Source: Spirochaetaceae bacterium (GTDB lineage: Bacteria > Spirochaetota > Spirochaetia > SZUA-6 > Bin103). From it: 38,569 nucleotides of DNA. Position 1 is the stretch's first letter. The number at the start of each line of letters is the position of its first letter. Shown here in pieces: positions 29,524 to 38,368 of the stretch. The notes beneath the pieces are model-generated. The model did not search any database, had not been told where the DNA came from, and worked only from the letters and a program-made list of their open reading frames with translations. Made by a program: the position numbers and the translations under genes. The stretch is from positions 1 to 38,569 of the forward strand of contig JAPPKD010000119.1 of NCBI GenBank assembly GCA_028820215.1, given 5' to 3'.

Positions 29524-30948
29524 ATGAAGGAACTCAAAACGGCTTCAGACGCACTGAAGCTGATTCAAGACGAAAACGTGGAGGTCGTCGACCTGCGGTT
29601 CATCGACTTCCCGGGCATCTGGCAACATTTTTCGGTTCCGGCGCGCTCGCTGGACGTCGACGACTTCGAAGACGGCTTGGGATTCGACGGATCCAGCATT
29701 CGCGGCTGGCAGTCCATCAACGAATCCGACATGCTGATCGTGCCGGATCCCGCGACCGGCTTCATCGATCCGTTCATGGCTCGCAAGACGCTGGTGTTCA
29801 TCTGCGACATCCGCGATCCGATCACGGGTGAGGACTATACGCGCGACCCGCGCCACATCGCCCGCAAGGCGGTTTCCTACCTGGCGTCCATCGGCCTCGG
29901 CGACACGGCGTTCTTCGGGCCGGAGGCGGAGTTCTTCGTCTTCGACGACATCCGCTTCGACCAGAACGAACATTCCGGCTTCTACTACATCGACTCCGAG
30001 GAGGGGCGGTGGAACGCCGGCCGGGACGAGCAGCCCAACCTGGGCTACAAGCCCCGCTACAAGGAGGGCTACTTTCCGGTGCCCCCGACCGATTCGCAGC
30101 AGGACCTGCGCAGCGAGATGATGCTGATCATGGAGGAGATCGGCGTGCCGGTCGAAGCCCAGCACCACGAGGTCGCCACCGGCGGACAGGGCGAGATCGA
30201 CATGCGCTTCGCCCCCATGGTGGAGATGGCCGACCGGATGATGAAGTACAAGTACGTCGTCAAGAACACCGCGCGGCGCTACAACAAGACGGCCACCTTC
30301 ATGCCCAAGCCGCTGTTCAACGACAACGGCACCGGCATGCACACGCACCTGTCGATCTGGAACGCCGGCGAGAACCTGTTCGCGGGCGACGGCTACGCGG
30401 GCCTGTCGGAGATGGCCCTGAACGCCATCGGCGGTATCCTCCGCCACGCGCCGGCGCTGCTGGCGTTCACGAACCCGTCGACCAACAGCTACAAGCGGCT
30501 GGTTCCCGGGTTCGAGGCGCCGGTCAACCTGGCCTACTCGCGCCGCAACCGCAGCGCCGCGGTGCGCATCCCGATGTACTCGAACTCGCCGAAGGCGAAG
30601 CGGGCCGAGTTCCGCTGTCCCGATCCGTCGGCCAATCCGTACTTGGCGTTCGCGGCGCTCCTGATGGCCGCCGTCGACGGCATCATGACCAAGGCCGATC
30701 CCGGCGAGCCGCTGGACCGCGACCTGTACGACCTGCCGCCGGAGGAGCTGGCCAAGGTGCCGACCACCCCCGGTTCGCTGCGCGAGGCGCTGGGCGCGCT
30801 GGCCGACGACCACGAGTTCCTCACCAAGGGTGACGTCTTCACCGAGGACGTGATCGAGACGTGGATCGACTACAAGATCGAGAACGAGGTCCAGGAGATG
30901 GATCTGCGTCCGCACCCGTGGGAGTTCGCGCTCTACTACGACATCTGA
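29524..30948 (+). CDS. glnA: glutamine synthetase, type I-beta
   Basis: GlnA (474 residues, normal for dodecameric GSI-beta) makes glutamine from glutamate, ammonia and ATP. Recognisable segments are [36 protein letters not shown], the ATP-binding [20 protein letters not shown], and [11 protein letters not shown]. The adenylylation site is Tyr402 in [10 protein letters not shown], so it should be a GlnE target. A strong GAGGAGGG (29513-29520) sets ATG 29524. Upstream lie two CTAC-N6-GTAG operators and overlapping promoters. glnE follows 126 nt later with only a weak hairpin (30953-30982) between, so the two may be cotranscribed. Confidence 0.98.
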   Translation: MKELKTASDALKLIQDENVEVVDLRFIDFPGIWQHFSVPARSLDVDDFEDGLGFDGSSIRGWQSINESDMLIVPDPATGFIDPFMARKTLVFICDIRDPITGEDYTRDPRHIARKAVSYLASIGLGDTAFFGPEAEFFVFDDIRFDQNEHSGFYYIDSEEGRWNAGRDEQPNLGYKPRYKEGYFPVPPTDSQQDLRSEMMLIMEEIGVPVEAQHHEVATGGQGEIDMRFAPMVEMADRMMKYKYVVKNTARRYNKTATFMPKPLFNDNGTGMHTHLSIWNAGENLFAGDGYAGLSEMALNAIGGILRHAPALLAFTNPSTNSYKRLVPGFEAPVNLAYSRRNRSAAVRIPMYSNSPKAKRAEFRCPDPSANPYLAFAALLMAAVDGIMTKADPGEPLDRDLYDLPPEELAKVPTTPGSLREALGALADDHEFLTKGDVFTEDVIETWIDYKIENEVQEMDLRPHPWEFALYYDI

Positions 30949-31074
30949 CGCTGTTTCGGGGATACTTGAGGCGCTACGAAACCTGAGGAAGCGAAGCGTC
31001 ACGGCACGGGCGGCGTCCCGCTGGCACTGCGCCGGCGGGTCATCGTCCGCTGTCCCGAGATCGATGCCGAGTTC

Positions 31075-34000
31075 GTGGACGAGCACCTGTCGCGGCTCGG
31101 TGAACGGTACCTGAACACGTTCACCGAGCCCGAGCTCGTCCAGCATGCGCGGGCGGCCCACCGCCTCCGGCCACAGATGCCCGCCAACGTCTCCGTCGAA
31201 GCGACCGCGTTCGAGCGGTTTGCCTGCACGGTGGTCGCCTTCGACTACCGCGACGAGTTCTCGCTGATCACCGGCGTGCTCGGCTCCCTGGGCCTGAGCA
31301 TCGAGCAGGGCCACGCCTTTACCTACGCACGCGACCCGCGGCCAGACGCCGCGGAGCAGGGCGCGGGGGCCCGTCGCACGACTCGCCGGCGGCGCCGCGT
31401 CGATCCGCGCCGCGCACCGCTGGGGCTCTCTGCCAAGCCCGTGGAAGCCCGTGGTGCGTTGCGGGCACGGATGGTCGATCGCTTCATCGGCCACGTCCCG
31501 CCGGCCCGCGCCGCGCGCTTCGCGGAGCAGGCGGCCGCGGAACTGCGATCCGTCCTGGCAGTGCTGGAGCGGGACGGGCGCGACGCCGCCAAGCAGCATG
31601 TGGATGAGTTGGTGGCCCGGGCGGTAGCCGCAGACGTTCAGCAGGAACCGGTCCTCTACCCGGTCGAAGTGCATGCGGAGGTGCTGCCCGACGGCGCGGA
31701 CGGCCAGTCGGGACGCGCCCGCTTGGCGATCGCCTCTCAGGACACACCGTTCTTCCTCTATTCCTTCGCCACCGCGCTGTCCACGCTGGGAGTGGTCATC
31801 GACCAGGTGGTGATCACCACCGAGGCCGGGCGCATCGCGGACGAGTTCGTGGTGTCGGCCGCCGCCGGCACCACGCTGGCGGCGGCGGAGGACCTGGCGC
31901 GCATCGAGCTGGCGGCGCTGCTGACCAAGCAGTTCACGCATTTCCTGGGAAGCGCCCCGGACCCGTTCGCGGCCCTGGGCCGCTTCGGCCACCTGGCTGG
32001 CGAGTTGCTGCAGCGCCCTTCGCGGATCGGGTGGGCGGAGTTGCTGAGCGACTCCGCAGTGCTCCGCGGCCTGGCGCGCCTGCTCGGCGCCAGCGACTAC
32101 CTGTGGGAGGACTTCGTGCGGCTGCAGTACGAAACGCTGCTGCCGCGGCTGCGCGACGCTGGCGCCACCGGCTACTCCGAACCGGCCGGGACGTGCGCGG
32201 CGCGGCTCGCCGAGGCGGTGGCGCGGGCACCGGAGGGCCGTGCCTCCAGAAAGAGCGCGCTCAACGACTTCAAGGACCGGGAGGTGTTCCTCCTCGATCT
32301 CGATCACCTGCTCACCGACGGATTCGGATTCCGGGAGCTGAGCGAACGGCTCACCGAACTGGCCGAGGCAGTGGTGGCCGCGGCCGTCGGGATGGCGTTC
32401 GACGAGCTGAGCGCGCGGCACGGTACGCCGTGCACGTTCGCGGGCCTGGAGTCGCGCTGCGCGGTGCTTGCGCTCGGCAAGTTCGGAGGCCGGGCGCTGG
32501 GATATGCCTCCGACATCGAGCTGCTGTTCGTGTACGGTGATCAGGGGAGCACGACCGGTCCCGAACCGCTGCCGAACCGGGAGTTCTACCAGCGGCTGGT
32601 GCGCGAGACCGAGGAGGTCATCGCGGCCAAGCGCGAAGGGATCTTCGACGTGGACACGCGCCTGCGCCCGTATGGCGAATCCGGACCGCTCGCGTGCAGC
32701 CTGGAGACGTTCGCGTCCTATTACGACGCCGACGGAGCGGCGCTGTCGTACGAGCGCCTGGCGCTGGTCAGGCTGCGTGCGGTGGCCGGCGACGCCGCGC
32801 TGGGGTCGCGGGTCGAGCGGCTGCGGGACAGCATGCTCTACACGCGCGGGTCGCTCGACATGGCATCGCTTGCCGACCTGCGCGCGCGGCAGGTGCGCGA
32901 GAAGTGCCCGGGCGGCGTGGCCAACGCCAAGTTCAGCCCCGGGGCCCTCGTGGATGTCGAGTACACGGTGCAGATCCTGCAGGTCGTGCATGGCTCGGCT
33001 ACTCCCGCCCTGCGGACGCCGAGCGTGCACGCCGCGCTCGATGAGCTGCGCAGGCTGGAGGTGATCGACCAGGCGGACGCGCAGGTGCTGGCTGCCGCCT
33101 ACGACTTCCTGCGGCGGCTGATCAACGGACTGCGCATGCTGCGCGGCTCGGCTCGGGATCTGCTGCTTCCCGCCACCGACAGCGCCGAGTACGCGCACCT
33201 GGCGCGGCGCATCGGCTACGGGGGCCGGGGCGGTCTGGGCGAGGCGGCGCAACTCCGCACCGACTTCGAGGTGCACACGGCGGCAGTCCGGGCGTTCGTG
33301 GACCGCCGGTTCGGTCACGAGTCCGTCCCCTGGGGCGCCGATGCGGTCGGGCCGGCGGACCTGGTGCTCGCCGTGGGATCGGACCGGGTGCCGACGGATG
33401 CGGAGCTGGCGTTCCTGCGCCGGGCCGGTTTCCGCGACTCGGGACGGGCGATGCGCAACATCGTCGGCATCGCCCATCGGTCGGGGGTGGGTCATGCGGA
33501 GGTGGCCGGGCGCGGCGACGGCGAGCAGCGCCGCACCCTGGCGCGCCTGATGGTACTGGCGCTCGACGACCTTGCGCGCAGCGCCGATCCGGACATGGCG
33601 CTCAACAACTGGGAGCGTTTCGTGGCCGTGCAGCCGAACCCGCCGGCGCACCTGGCGGGGATGCTGGAACAACCGGTGCGGCTGGGGCTGCTGCTGTCGA
33701 TGTTCGCGACCAGCCAGTTCCTGGTCGACTCCCTGGTGCGGAACCCGGAGTTCCTCGACTGGATCGCCGACGAGCGGCGCCTGCACGGGCCGCGTTCGCT
33801 GCAGGCGATGCTGGGCGACCTCCGCGCGCTGTCGTCACAGGCCGCCGACCACGAGCGCTGGCTGCGCGCCATCCGGCTGTTCCGCCGCCGGGAGATGCTG
33901 CGCATCGCTGCCCGCGACTTCTACCTGGGCGCCCCGATCGCGGTGACGACCGCGGAGCTGGCGACGGTTGCCGACGCGGTGGTGACCGTGGCGCTGGAGC

Positions 34001-34893
34001 GCGCCGGCGCCGACCTGCATGGGGAGCTGGGCGACGGCGTGGCGATCCTGGCGTTCGGCAAGCTGGGAGGACGCGAGCTCAACTACAGCTCGGACATCGA
34101 CCTGGCGACGGTGTACGACGCAGGCAAGGCCGGCCTGCGGGAGCGCGCCGCCGGGCTCACGACCCGGCTGCGGCAGGATCTGAGCGCGCACACCGGCGAG
34201 CAGCACGCCTACCGGGTGGACCTGCGGCTGCGGCCGTACGGCGGGTCGGGGGAACTGGTCACCGGCTCGACGGCGTTCGTCGACTACTACGAACGGCGCG
34301 CCGGACTGTGGGAGGTCCAGGCGCTGCTGCGCTGTCGCGCCATCGGCGGCGACGTCGCGTTCGGGGAACGGCTGCTCAGGCGCCTGCAGCCGGTCATACG
34401 GCGTGGCTTCGGCCACGCCGAGGTGTCGGCCACGGTCGCGCGGATGCGCGACGCGCACACGGCTGCCTCGGCGGTGGCGGCGGCGGGGCCGGGCCGCCTG
34501 CGGCGCGGGATAGACGTCAAGAACGGCCGCGGGGGCATCCGGGACGTCGAGTTCCTGGTGCAGGGGCTACAACTCATCAACGCCCGTGAGCATCCGGGCG
34601 TGCTGACCGGCCATACGCCCACCGGTATCGAGCGGCTGGCGGAGGCCGGTCTGCTGGCCGACGACCGGGCGCGGGAGCTTGCCGGTGACTACGCGCTGCT
34701 GCGCCGCACCGAACACCTGCTGCAGGTGCTGGACGATCGCCAGGTGCACGCCATCCCGGCCGACGGACCCGCGTTGATCGCGCTGGCCAGGCGCCTTCTG
34801 GGCGCGGAGGCGACCGAGCGGACACTCGCCGAGACGCTCGCCGCCGCGAGCGAGCGCGTGCACGCCGCGTACCGCCACTGGCTGACGTCCTGA
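31075..34893 (+). CDS. glnE: glutamine synthetase adenylyltransferase with N-terminal ACT-like domains
   Basis: This 1272-residue protein is about 300 residues longer than E. coli GlnE. The first 280 residues hold two ACT-like segments, about 48-86 (CTVVAFDYRDEFSLITGVLGSLGLSIEQGHAFTY) and 214-262 (RLAIASQDTPFFLYSFATALSTLGV). They resemble the glutamine-sensing C-terminus of GlnD. Two nucleotidyltransferase domains follow: LALGKFGGRALGYASDIELLF near 465-485 (DxE rather than DxD) and ILAFGKLGGRELNYSSDIDLA near 985-1005. Together they should add and remove AMP on GlnA Tyr402. The start is doubtful. The frame is open and protein-like back to 30970 but has no ATG, GTG or TTG before GTG 31075, and no ribosome site fits that GTG. 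Confidence 0.9.
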   Translation: MDEHLSRLGERYLNTFTEPELVQHARAAHRLRPQMPANVSVEATAFERFACTVVAFDYRDEFSLITGVLGSLGLSIEQGHAFTYARDPRPDAAEQGAGARRTTRRRRRVDPRRAPLGLSAKPVEARGALRARMVDRFIGHVPPARAARFAEQAAAELRSVLAVLERDGRDAAKQHVDELVARAVAADVQQEPVLYPVEVHAEVLPDGADGQSGRARLAIASQDTPFFLYSFATALSTLGVVIDQVVITTEAGRIADEFVVSAAAGTTLAAAEDLARIELAALLTKQFTHFLGSAPDPFAALGRFGHLAGELLQRPSRIGWAELLSDSAVLRGLARLLGASDYLWEDFVRLQYETLLPRLRDAGATGYSEPAGTCAARLAEAVARAPEGRASRKSALNDFKDREVFLLDLDHLLTDGFGFRELSERLTELAEAVVAAAVGMAFDELSARHGTPCTFAGLESRCAVLALGKFGGRALGYASDIELLFVYGDQGSTTGPEPLPNREFYQRLVRETEEVIAAKREGIFDVDTRLRPYGESGPLACSLETFASYYDADGAALSYERLALVRLRAVAGDAALGSRVERLRDSMLYTRGSLDMASLADLRARQVREKCPGGVANAKFSPGALVDVEYTVQILQVVHGSATPALRTPSVHAALDELRRLEVIDQADAQVLAAAYDFLRRLINGLRMLRGSARDLLLPATDSAEYAHLARRIGYGGRGGLGEAAQLRTDFEVHTAAVRAFVDRRFGHESVPWGADAVGPADLVLAVGSDRVPTDAELAFLRRAGFRDSGRAMRNIVGIAHRSGVGHAEVAGRGDGEQRRTLARLMVLALDDLARSADPDMALNNWERFVAVQPNPPAHLAGMLEQPVRLGLLLSMFATSQFLVDSLVRNPEFLDWIADERRLHGPRSLQAMLGDLRALSSQAADHERWLRAIRLFRRREMLRIAARDFYLGAPIAVTTAELATVADAVVTVALERAGADLHGELGDGVAILAFGKLGGRELNYSSDIDLATVYDAGKAGLRERAAGLTTRLRQDLSAHTGEQHAYRVDLRLRPYGGSGELVTGSTAFVDYYERRAGLWEVQALLRCRAIGGDVAFGERLLRRLQPVIRRGFGHAEVSATVARMRDAHTAASAVAAAGPGRLRRGIDVKNGRGGIRDVEFLVQGLQLINAREHPGVLTGHTPTGIERLAEAGLLADDRARELAGDYALLRRTEHLLQVLDDRQVHAIPADGPALIALARRLLGAEATERTLAETLAAASERVHAAYRHWLTS

Positions 34894-34913
34894 CACAAGG
34901 AGCCTGACACAAC

Positions 34914-34945
34914 GAGAGGGTCCCGGCAGCAACCGGGACCCTCTC
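34914..34945. terminator. two-way terminator hairpin between glnE and glnB
   Basis: GAGAGGGTCCCGG (34914-34926) pairs perfectly with CCGGGACCCTCTC (34933-34945) around a 6-nt loop. The 13-bp stem lies between two convergent stop codons. There is no clear T-run on either side, but position and strength support termination in both directions. A short direct repeat, CCTGACACAA, precedes it. Confidence 0.75.
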
Positions 34946-34965
34946 TCACGCTGACGGACGCGTGG

Positions 34966-35307
34966 CTACCCGATGGCCGCCTCGCCGCGCTCGCCGGAGC
35001 GGATGCGGATGCACTCCGGCAGGTCCAATATGAATATCTTGCCGTCCCCGATCGAGTCGGTTCGGGCGCCGCGGATGATGGCGTCGGTGGTGCGGTCGAC
35101 GAAGCCCTCGTTGACCGCGACCTCCAGGCGCACCTTCTTGAGCAGGTTCACCTCGGTCTCGACGCCGCGGTAGGTCTCCGTGTAGCCGCGCTGCTGGCCG
35201 CAGCCGAGCGCGTTGGTCACCGACATCTTGAAGACCTCTTCCTTGTAGAGCTCCTGCTTCACGTCGCCCAGCTTGTGGGGCTGTATGTACGCAATGATCA
35301 GTTTCAC
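34966..35307 (-). CDS. glnB: nitrogen regulatory protein PII, without Tyr51
   Basis: This 113-residue PII protein is a trimeric sensor of 2-oxoglutarate and ATP/ADP. The family C-terminus is [25 protein letters not shown]. The T-loop reads [22 protein letters not shown]. Residue 51, the uridylylated tyrosine of proteobacterial PII, is threonine here, and residue 49, phosphorylated in cyanobacteria, is valine. Control is therefore probably by ligand binding alone. The start is GTG 35305-35307 behind a perfect AGGAGG that overlaps the amtB stop codon. The amtB-glnB pairing is typical, with PII blocking the ammonium channel. Confidence 0.95.
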   Translation of the reverse strand: MKLIIAYIQPHKLGDVKQELYKEEVFKMSVTNALGCGQQRGYTETYRGVETEVNLLKKVRLEVAVNEGFVDRTTDAIIRGARTDSIGDGKIFILDLPECIRIRSGERGEAAIG

Positions 35308-35317
35308 GGTTCGCCTC

Positions 35318-36664
35318 CTATTGCGATGAGAAGATCTGGAAGCCCGAGTACGCCTCGGCCCCGTGCTCGTCGATGTCCAGGCCGCGCAGCTCCTCGTCGC
35401 GGCTGACGCGCAATCCCATGACCGCCTTGATGACCACGAAGAGCACGAAGCCGGCCGCCATGGTCCAGGCGAACACCGCCACGACGCCCACGAACTGTAC
35501 GCCGAGCTGGGCCAGGCCGCCGCCGAAGAACAGTCCCGAGACGCCGCCGATGGCCTCGTTCGCGAACAGGCCGACCGCCAGGGTGCCCCAGGCGCCGCAC
35601 ACGCCGTGCGCGGACACGGCGCCGATCGGATCGTCGATCTTGCACACCTTGTCCAGCAGCTCGACCGACAGCACGACCAGCACGCCGCCGAGCAGCCCGA
35701 TCAGGACGGCCATGGCCGGCGCCACGAACGCGCAGCCGGCGGTGATCGACACCAGTCCGGCGATGGCGCCGTTGAGCGCGAAGGTGGGGTCGGGCTTGCG
35801 GAACCAGATCCAGGCGGTGAACAGCGCGCCCACCGCGCCGGCAGCGGCTGCCACGTTGGTGTTGAGCGCGATCAGGGCGATGCTCAGGTCGGTGCCGGCC
35901 ACCGTGCTGCCGGCGTTGAAGCCGAACCATCCGAACCAGAGGATGAAGACCCCCAGCGACGCGAGCGGCAGGCTGTGGCCGGGGATGGCGCGTGCGGTCA
36001 GGCCGGAGCCGTTCTGCACGTACTTGCCGACGCGGGGTCCGATGACCATGGCGCCCACCAGGCCCAGCCAGCCGCCGGTGGAGTGGACGACGGTGGAGCC
36101 GGCGAAGTCGGCGAAGCCGGGGCCGATGTCGTTCAGCCAGCCACCGCCCCAGGTCCAGTGGCCGACGATCGGATAGATCAGCGCGGTCACGAACACGCTG
36201 TAGACCATGTAGGCGGGAAAGCGGGTCCGTTCGGCCATGGAGCCGGAGACGATCGTCGCCGCGGTTGCGGCGAACATCGCCTGAAACAGCCAGAAGGCGA
36301 AGTCGGAAGCATTGCCGGTCCCGGCAGAGGTGAAGTTGGCCAGGAAGAAGTCGCTGGCGCCGAACAGGCCGGCCTTGCTGGCCCCGAACATGAGGGCGTA
36401 GCCGATGGCCCAGAACGACAGCATGCCGATGGAGAAGTCCATGAGGTTCTTCATCAGGATGTTGGCTGCGTTCTTGGCCCGGGTGAGGCCCGTTTCGAGC
36501 ATCGCGAAGCCGGCCTGCATCAGGAAGACCAGGACGGCCGCGAGCAGCGTCCATACCGTGTCGATCGCCAGGGCATTGGAGTCGGCGTCCGCGAACGCGG
36601 CGAGCGCGACCCCCAGGCCCACGAGCACCAGGACACAGCGCTTGGGTGGGTGCGGTAGTTTCAT
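35318..36664 (-). CDS. amtB: ammonium transporter
   Basis: This Amt-family ammonium channel has 448 residues, an N-terminal signal-like hydrophobic stretch (about 10-28) and about eleven helices. [27 protein letters not shown] is the family signature. The pore histidines are likely those in [17 protein letters not shown] and [15 protein letters not shown] 36664 is chosen because a perfect sigma-54 promoter predicts transcription from about 36665; TTG 36670 would lie upstream of that start. There is no ribosome site, so the message appears leaderless. glnB follows 10 nt after the stop. Two CTAC-N6-GTAG operators lie upstream. Confidence 0.96.
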   Translation of the reverse strand: MKLPHPPKRCVLVLVGLGVALAAFADADSNALAIDTVWTLLAAVLVFLMQAGFAMLETGLTRAKNAANILMKNLMDFSIGMLSFWAIGYALMFGASKAGLFGASDFFLANFTSAGTGNASDFAFWLFQAMFAATAATIVSGSMAERTRFPAYMVYSVFVTALIYPIVGHWTWGGGWLNDIGPGFADFAGSTVVHSTGGWLGLVGAMVIGPRVGKYVQNGSGLTARAIPGHSLPLASLGVFILWFGWFGFNAGSTVAGTDLSIALIALNTNVAAAAGAVGALFTAWIWFRKPDPTFALNGAIAGLVSITAGCAFVAPAMAVLIGLLGGVLVVLSVELLDKVCKIDDPIGAVSAHGVCGAWGTLAVGLFANEAIGGVSGLFFGGGLAQLGVQFVGVVAVFAWTMAAGFVLFVVIKAVMGLRVSRDEELRGLDIDEHGAEAYSGFQIFSSQ

Positions 36665-36675
36665 GCGCAAAATAC

Positions 36676-36692
36676 AGCAAAAGCCGTGCCAA
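36676..36692 (-). promoter_or_regulatory. sigma-54 promoter of amtB-glnB
   Basis: On the minus strand TTGGCACGGCTTTTGCT matches the sigma-54 consensus YTGGCACGRNNNTTGCW at every position. The -24 GG is at 36689-36690 and the -12 GC at 36677-36678. The predicted start is near 36665, next to ATG 36664. Confidence 0.92.
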
Positions 36693-36754
36693 TATCCGGA
36701 AACGAAGAAAGCCAGCCCATTCAGTCCACGCCGGGGTAGGCCATTCGCGGTTTC

Positions 36755-36770
36755 TCTACCAAATGGTAGG
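36755..36770. promoter_or_regulatory. upstream operator C of amtB, CTAC-N6-GTAG dyad
   Basis: On the + strand TCTACCAAATGGTAGG, centred about 97 nt before the predicted amtB start. It shares the CTAC-N6-GTAG core with the glnA operators and sits at the same distance as glnA operator A. Confidence 0.75.
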
Positions 36771-36784
36771 ACAGATCGGCCGTT

Positions 36785-36800
36785 CCTACCGTGTCGTAGA
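36785..36800. promoter_or_regulatory. upstream operator D of amtB, CTAC-N6-GTAG dyad
   Basis: On the + strand CCTACCGTGTCGTAGA, 30 bp from operator C and centred about 127 nt before the predicted amtB start. It lies 39 nt after the stop codon of the sigma-54 activator gene. Confidence 0.75.
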
Positions 36801-36838
36801 AATGTCCGGCCGGCCGACGTGCAGGTTGCCGTTCGGAT

Positions 36839-38368
36839 TCAGGACCTGAACCGATCGGGATCGATGCCGTACCTGCGCACCCGCAGTCCCATGATGCGCT
36901 CGGTGGTCCCGAGCCGGCGGCCGGCGGCCGACAGGTTGCCGCGCGCCCACTTCAGCGCCTCTTCGATCAGCTCGCGCTCGACCCGCGCGATCATCGACTT
37001 CAGCGTTCCGCGCGGGCCGGTTCCGGTCGCGTCGGCGGTCTGCAGGCTCGGCGGCAGATGGTGCCCGTGAATGACCTGGTCGCTCGACAGCAGCGCGGCG
37101 CGCTCGATGCAGTTCTCCAGCTCGCGCACGTTGCCGGGCCAGTGGTAGCTCATCAGCATGTCGATCGCCGGCGTGGAGATGCGACGCACCCCGTAGCGTT
37201 CGACGAAGTGGTCGGCGAGCTGCATGATGTCGCTCTTGCGCTCGCGCAGTGGCGGGATGTGAACGGGGAACACCGCCAGGCGGTAGTACAGGTCGGCGCG
37301 GAACACCTCCTGCTCGAGGAGCTCCTCCAGGTTGCGATTGGTGGCCGCGATCAGGCGCACGTCGCTGCGCAAGGTGGCGACCCCGCCGACGCGCTCGAAC
37401 TCCCGCTCCTGCAGCACGCGCAGCAGCTTCACCTGCACGTGCGGCGCCAGGTCACCGATCTCGTCCAGGAAGATCGTGCCGCCGTGCGCGATCTCGAAGC
37501 GGCCCTTGCGCGAGGCGACGGCACCCGTGAACGCGCCCCGCTCGTGGCCGAACAGCTCGCTCTCGATCACGGAGTCGGGCAGCGCGGCGACGTTGACCTT
37601 CACGAACGGCCGCTCCGCGCGCGGGCTGTTGTAATGGATGGCATGGGCCACGAGATCCTTGCCGGTGCCGGTCTCTCCCCGCAGGAGGACGGTCGTCTCG
37701 CTGCCGGCGACCTGCTCGATGAGTCGGTAGACGGTCCGCATCGCTTCCGAGTTGCCGACGATGTTGGCCGGCCGGAACCGCGACTTCAGCTCGCCGCGCA
37801 GGCGGTCGTTCTCGGCCGCCAGCCGCTGCCGCTGCTCTTCCGCGGTCTGGCGCAGCTTGACCGCCTGCGCGATCATCGACGCGACGATCGACAGCAGCCT
37901 GACGATGTCTTCCGAAGCGTCCGGGTCCGCCAGGCGGCCGGTGGCTAGCGCGCCAACCACCTGATTGCCGAGCTTGATCGGTACGCAGGTGAACGACTCC
38001 CCGGCCGCGGGGCCGGTGTCGATGGCGCCGGTACGGTTGAGGAACAGCGGCTCGGCGGCCACGTCGGGGACATAGACCGGCTGCCCGTTCTGGATGACGC
38101 GGCCGATGATCCCCTCGCCGATCCGGTAGCGGCCGCGCTCGCGCTGCAGTTCGGAGAGGCCCAGCGCGGCCTCGATCGAGATCTCTCCGGTTTCTCGGTT
38201 GAGCAGTCCCAGCACGCCGATGCGGACGCCAAGCCGGCTGCGCAACACCTCCAGCACCGGACCGAGCACCTCGCGCAGATCCAGGCTTTCGTCGAGGATC
38301 CGGCTGATGTGGAACAGCAGGGTCAGCTCGCGGACATCGCCGCGCACACCGTCCGGAGTTTCGGTCAT
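36839..38368 (-). CDS. sigma-54-dependent activator, NifA-like (GAF, AAA+, Fis-type helix-turn-helix)
   Basis: This is a 509-residue enhancer-binding protein. A GAF sensor domain (about 20-170, ending near NQVVGALATGR) is followed by a short coiled coil (170-198). The AAA+ domain has Walker A GETGTGKD (231-238), the sigma-54 contact motif GAFTGA (278-283) and Walker B GGTIFLDEIGDL. The last 40 residues are a Fis-type DNA-binding domain (NLSAAGRRLGTTERIMGLRVRRYGID), close to NifA. There is no receiver domain, so no histidine-kinase input is expected. No nif genes are present. Its position just upstream of the amtB enhancers makes it the obvious candidate to bind them. ATG 38368 begins the conserved part; an ATG at 38452 is possible. 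Confidence 0.93.
   Translation of the reverse strand: MTETPDGVRGDVRELTLLFHISRILDESLDLREVLGPVLEVLRSRLGVRIGVLGLLNRETGEISIEAALGLSELQRERGRYRIGEGIIGRVIQNGQPVYVPDVAAEPLFLNRTGAIDTGPAAGESFTCVPIKLGNQVVGALATGRLADPDASEDIVRLLSIVASMIAQAVKLRQTAEEQRQRLAAENDRLRGELKSRFRPANIVGNSEAMRTVYRLIEQVAGSETTVLLRGETGTGKDLVAHAIHYNSPRAERPFVKVNVAALPDSVIESELFGHERGAFTGAVASRKGRFEIAHGGTIFLDEIGDLAPHVQVKLLRVLQEREFERVGGVATLRSDVRLIAATNRNLEELLEQEVFRADLYYRLAVFPVHIPPLRERKSDIMQLADHFVERYGVRRISTPAIDMLMSYHWPGNVRELENCIERAALLSSDQVIHGHHLPPSLQTADATGTGPRGTLKSMIARVERELIEEALKWARGNLSAAGRRLGTTERIMGLRVRRYGIDPDRFRS

Noticed and set aside
31022..31036. TGGCAC-N7-GC element resembling a sigma-54 promoter before glnE
   Set aside because: GG and GC have the right spacing, but the -12 TTGC is CGGC, it lies in protein-like open frame, and such matches are common in GC-rich DNA. 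No paired operators lie upstream.
29545..33786. Very long minus-strand open frame (over 1400 codons) opposite glnA and glnE
   Set aside because: It mirrors the codons of two well-supported genes, its translation is rich in low-complexity Arg, Val, Gln and His, and it matches no family. Such shadows are expected at this GC content.
36665..36670. Alternative amtB start at TTG 36670
   Set aside because: It lies upstream of the start predicted from the perfect sigma-54 promoter, and the added two residues are not needed.
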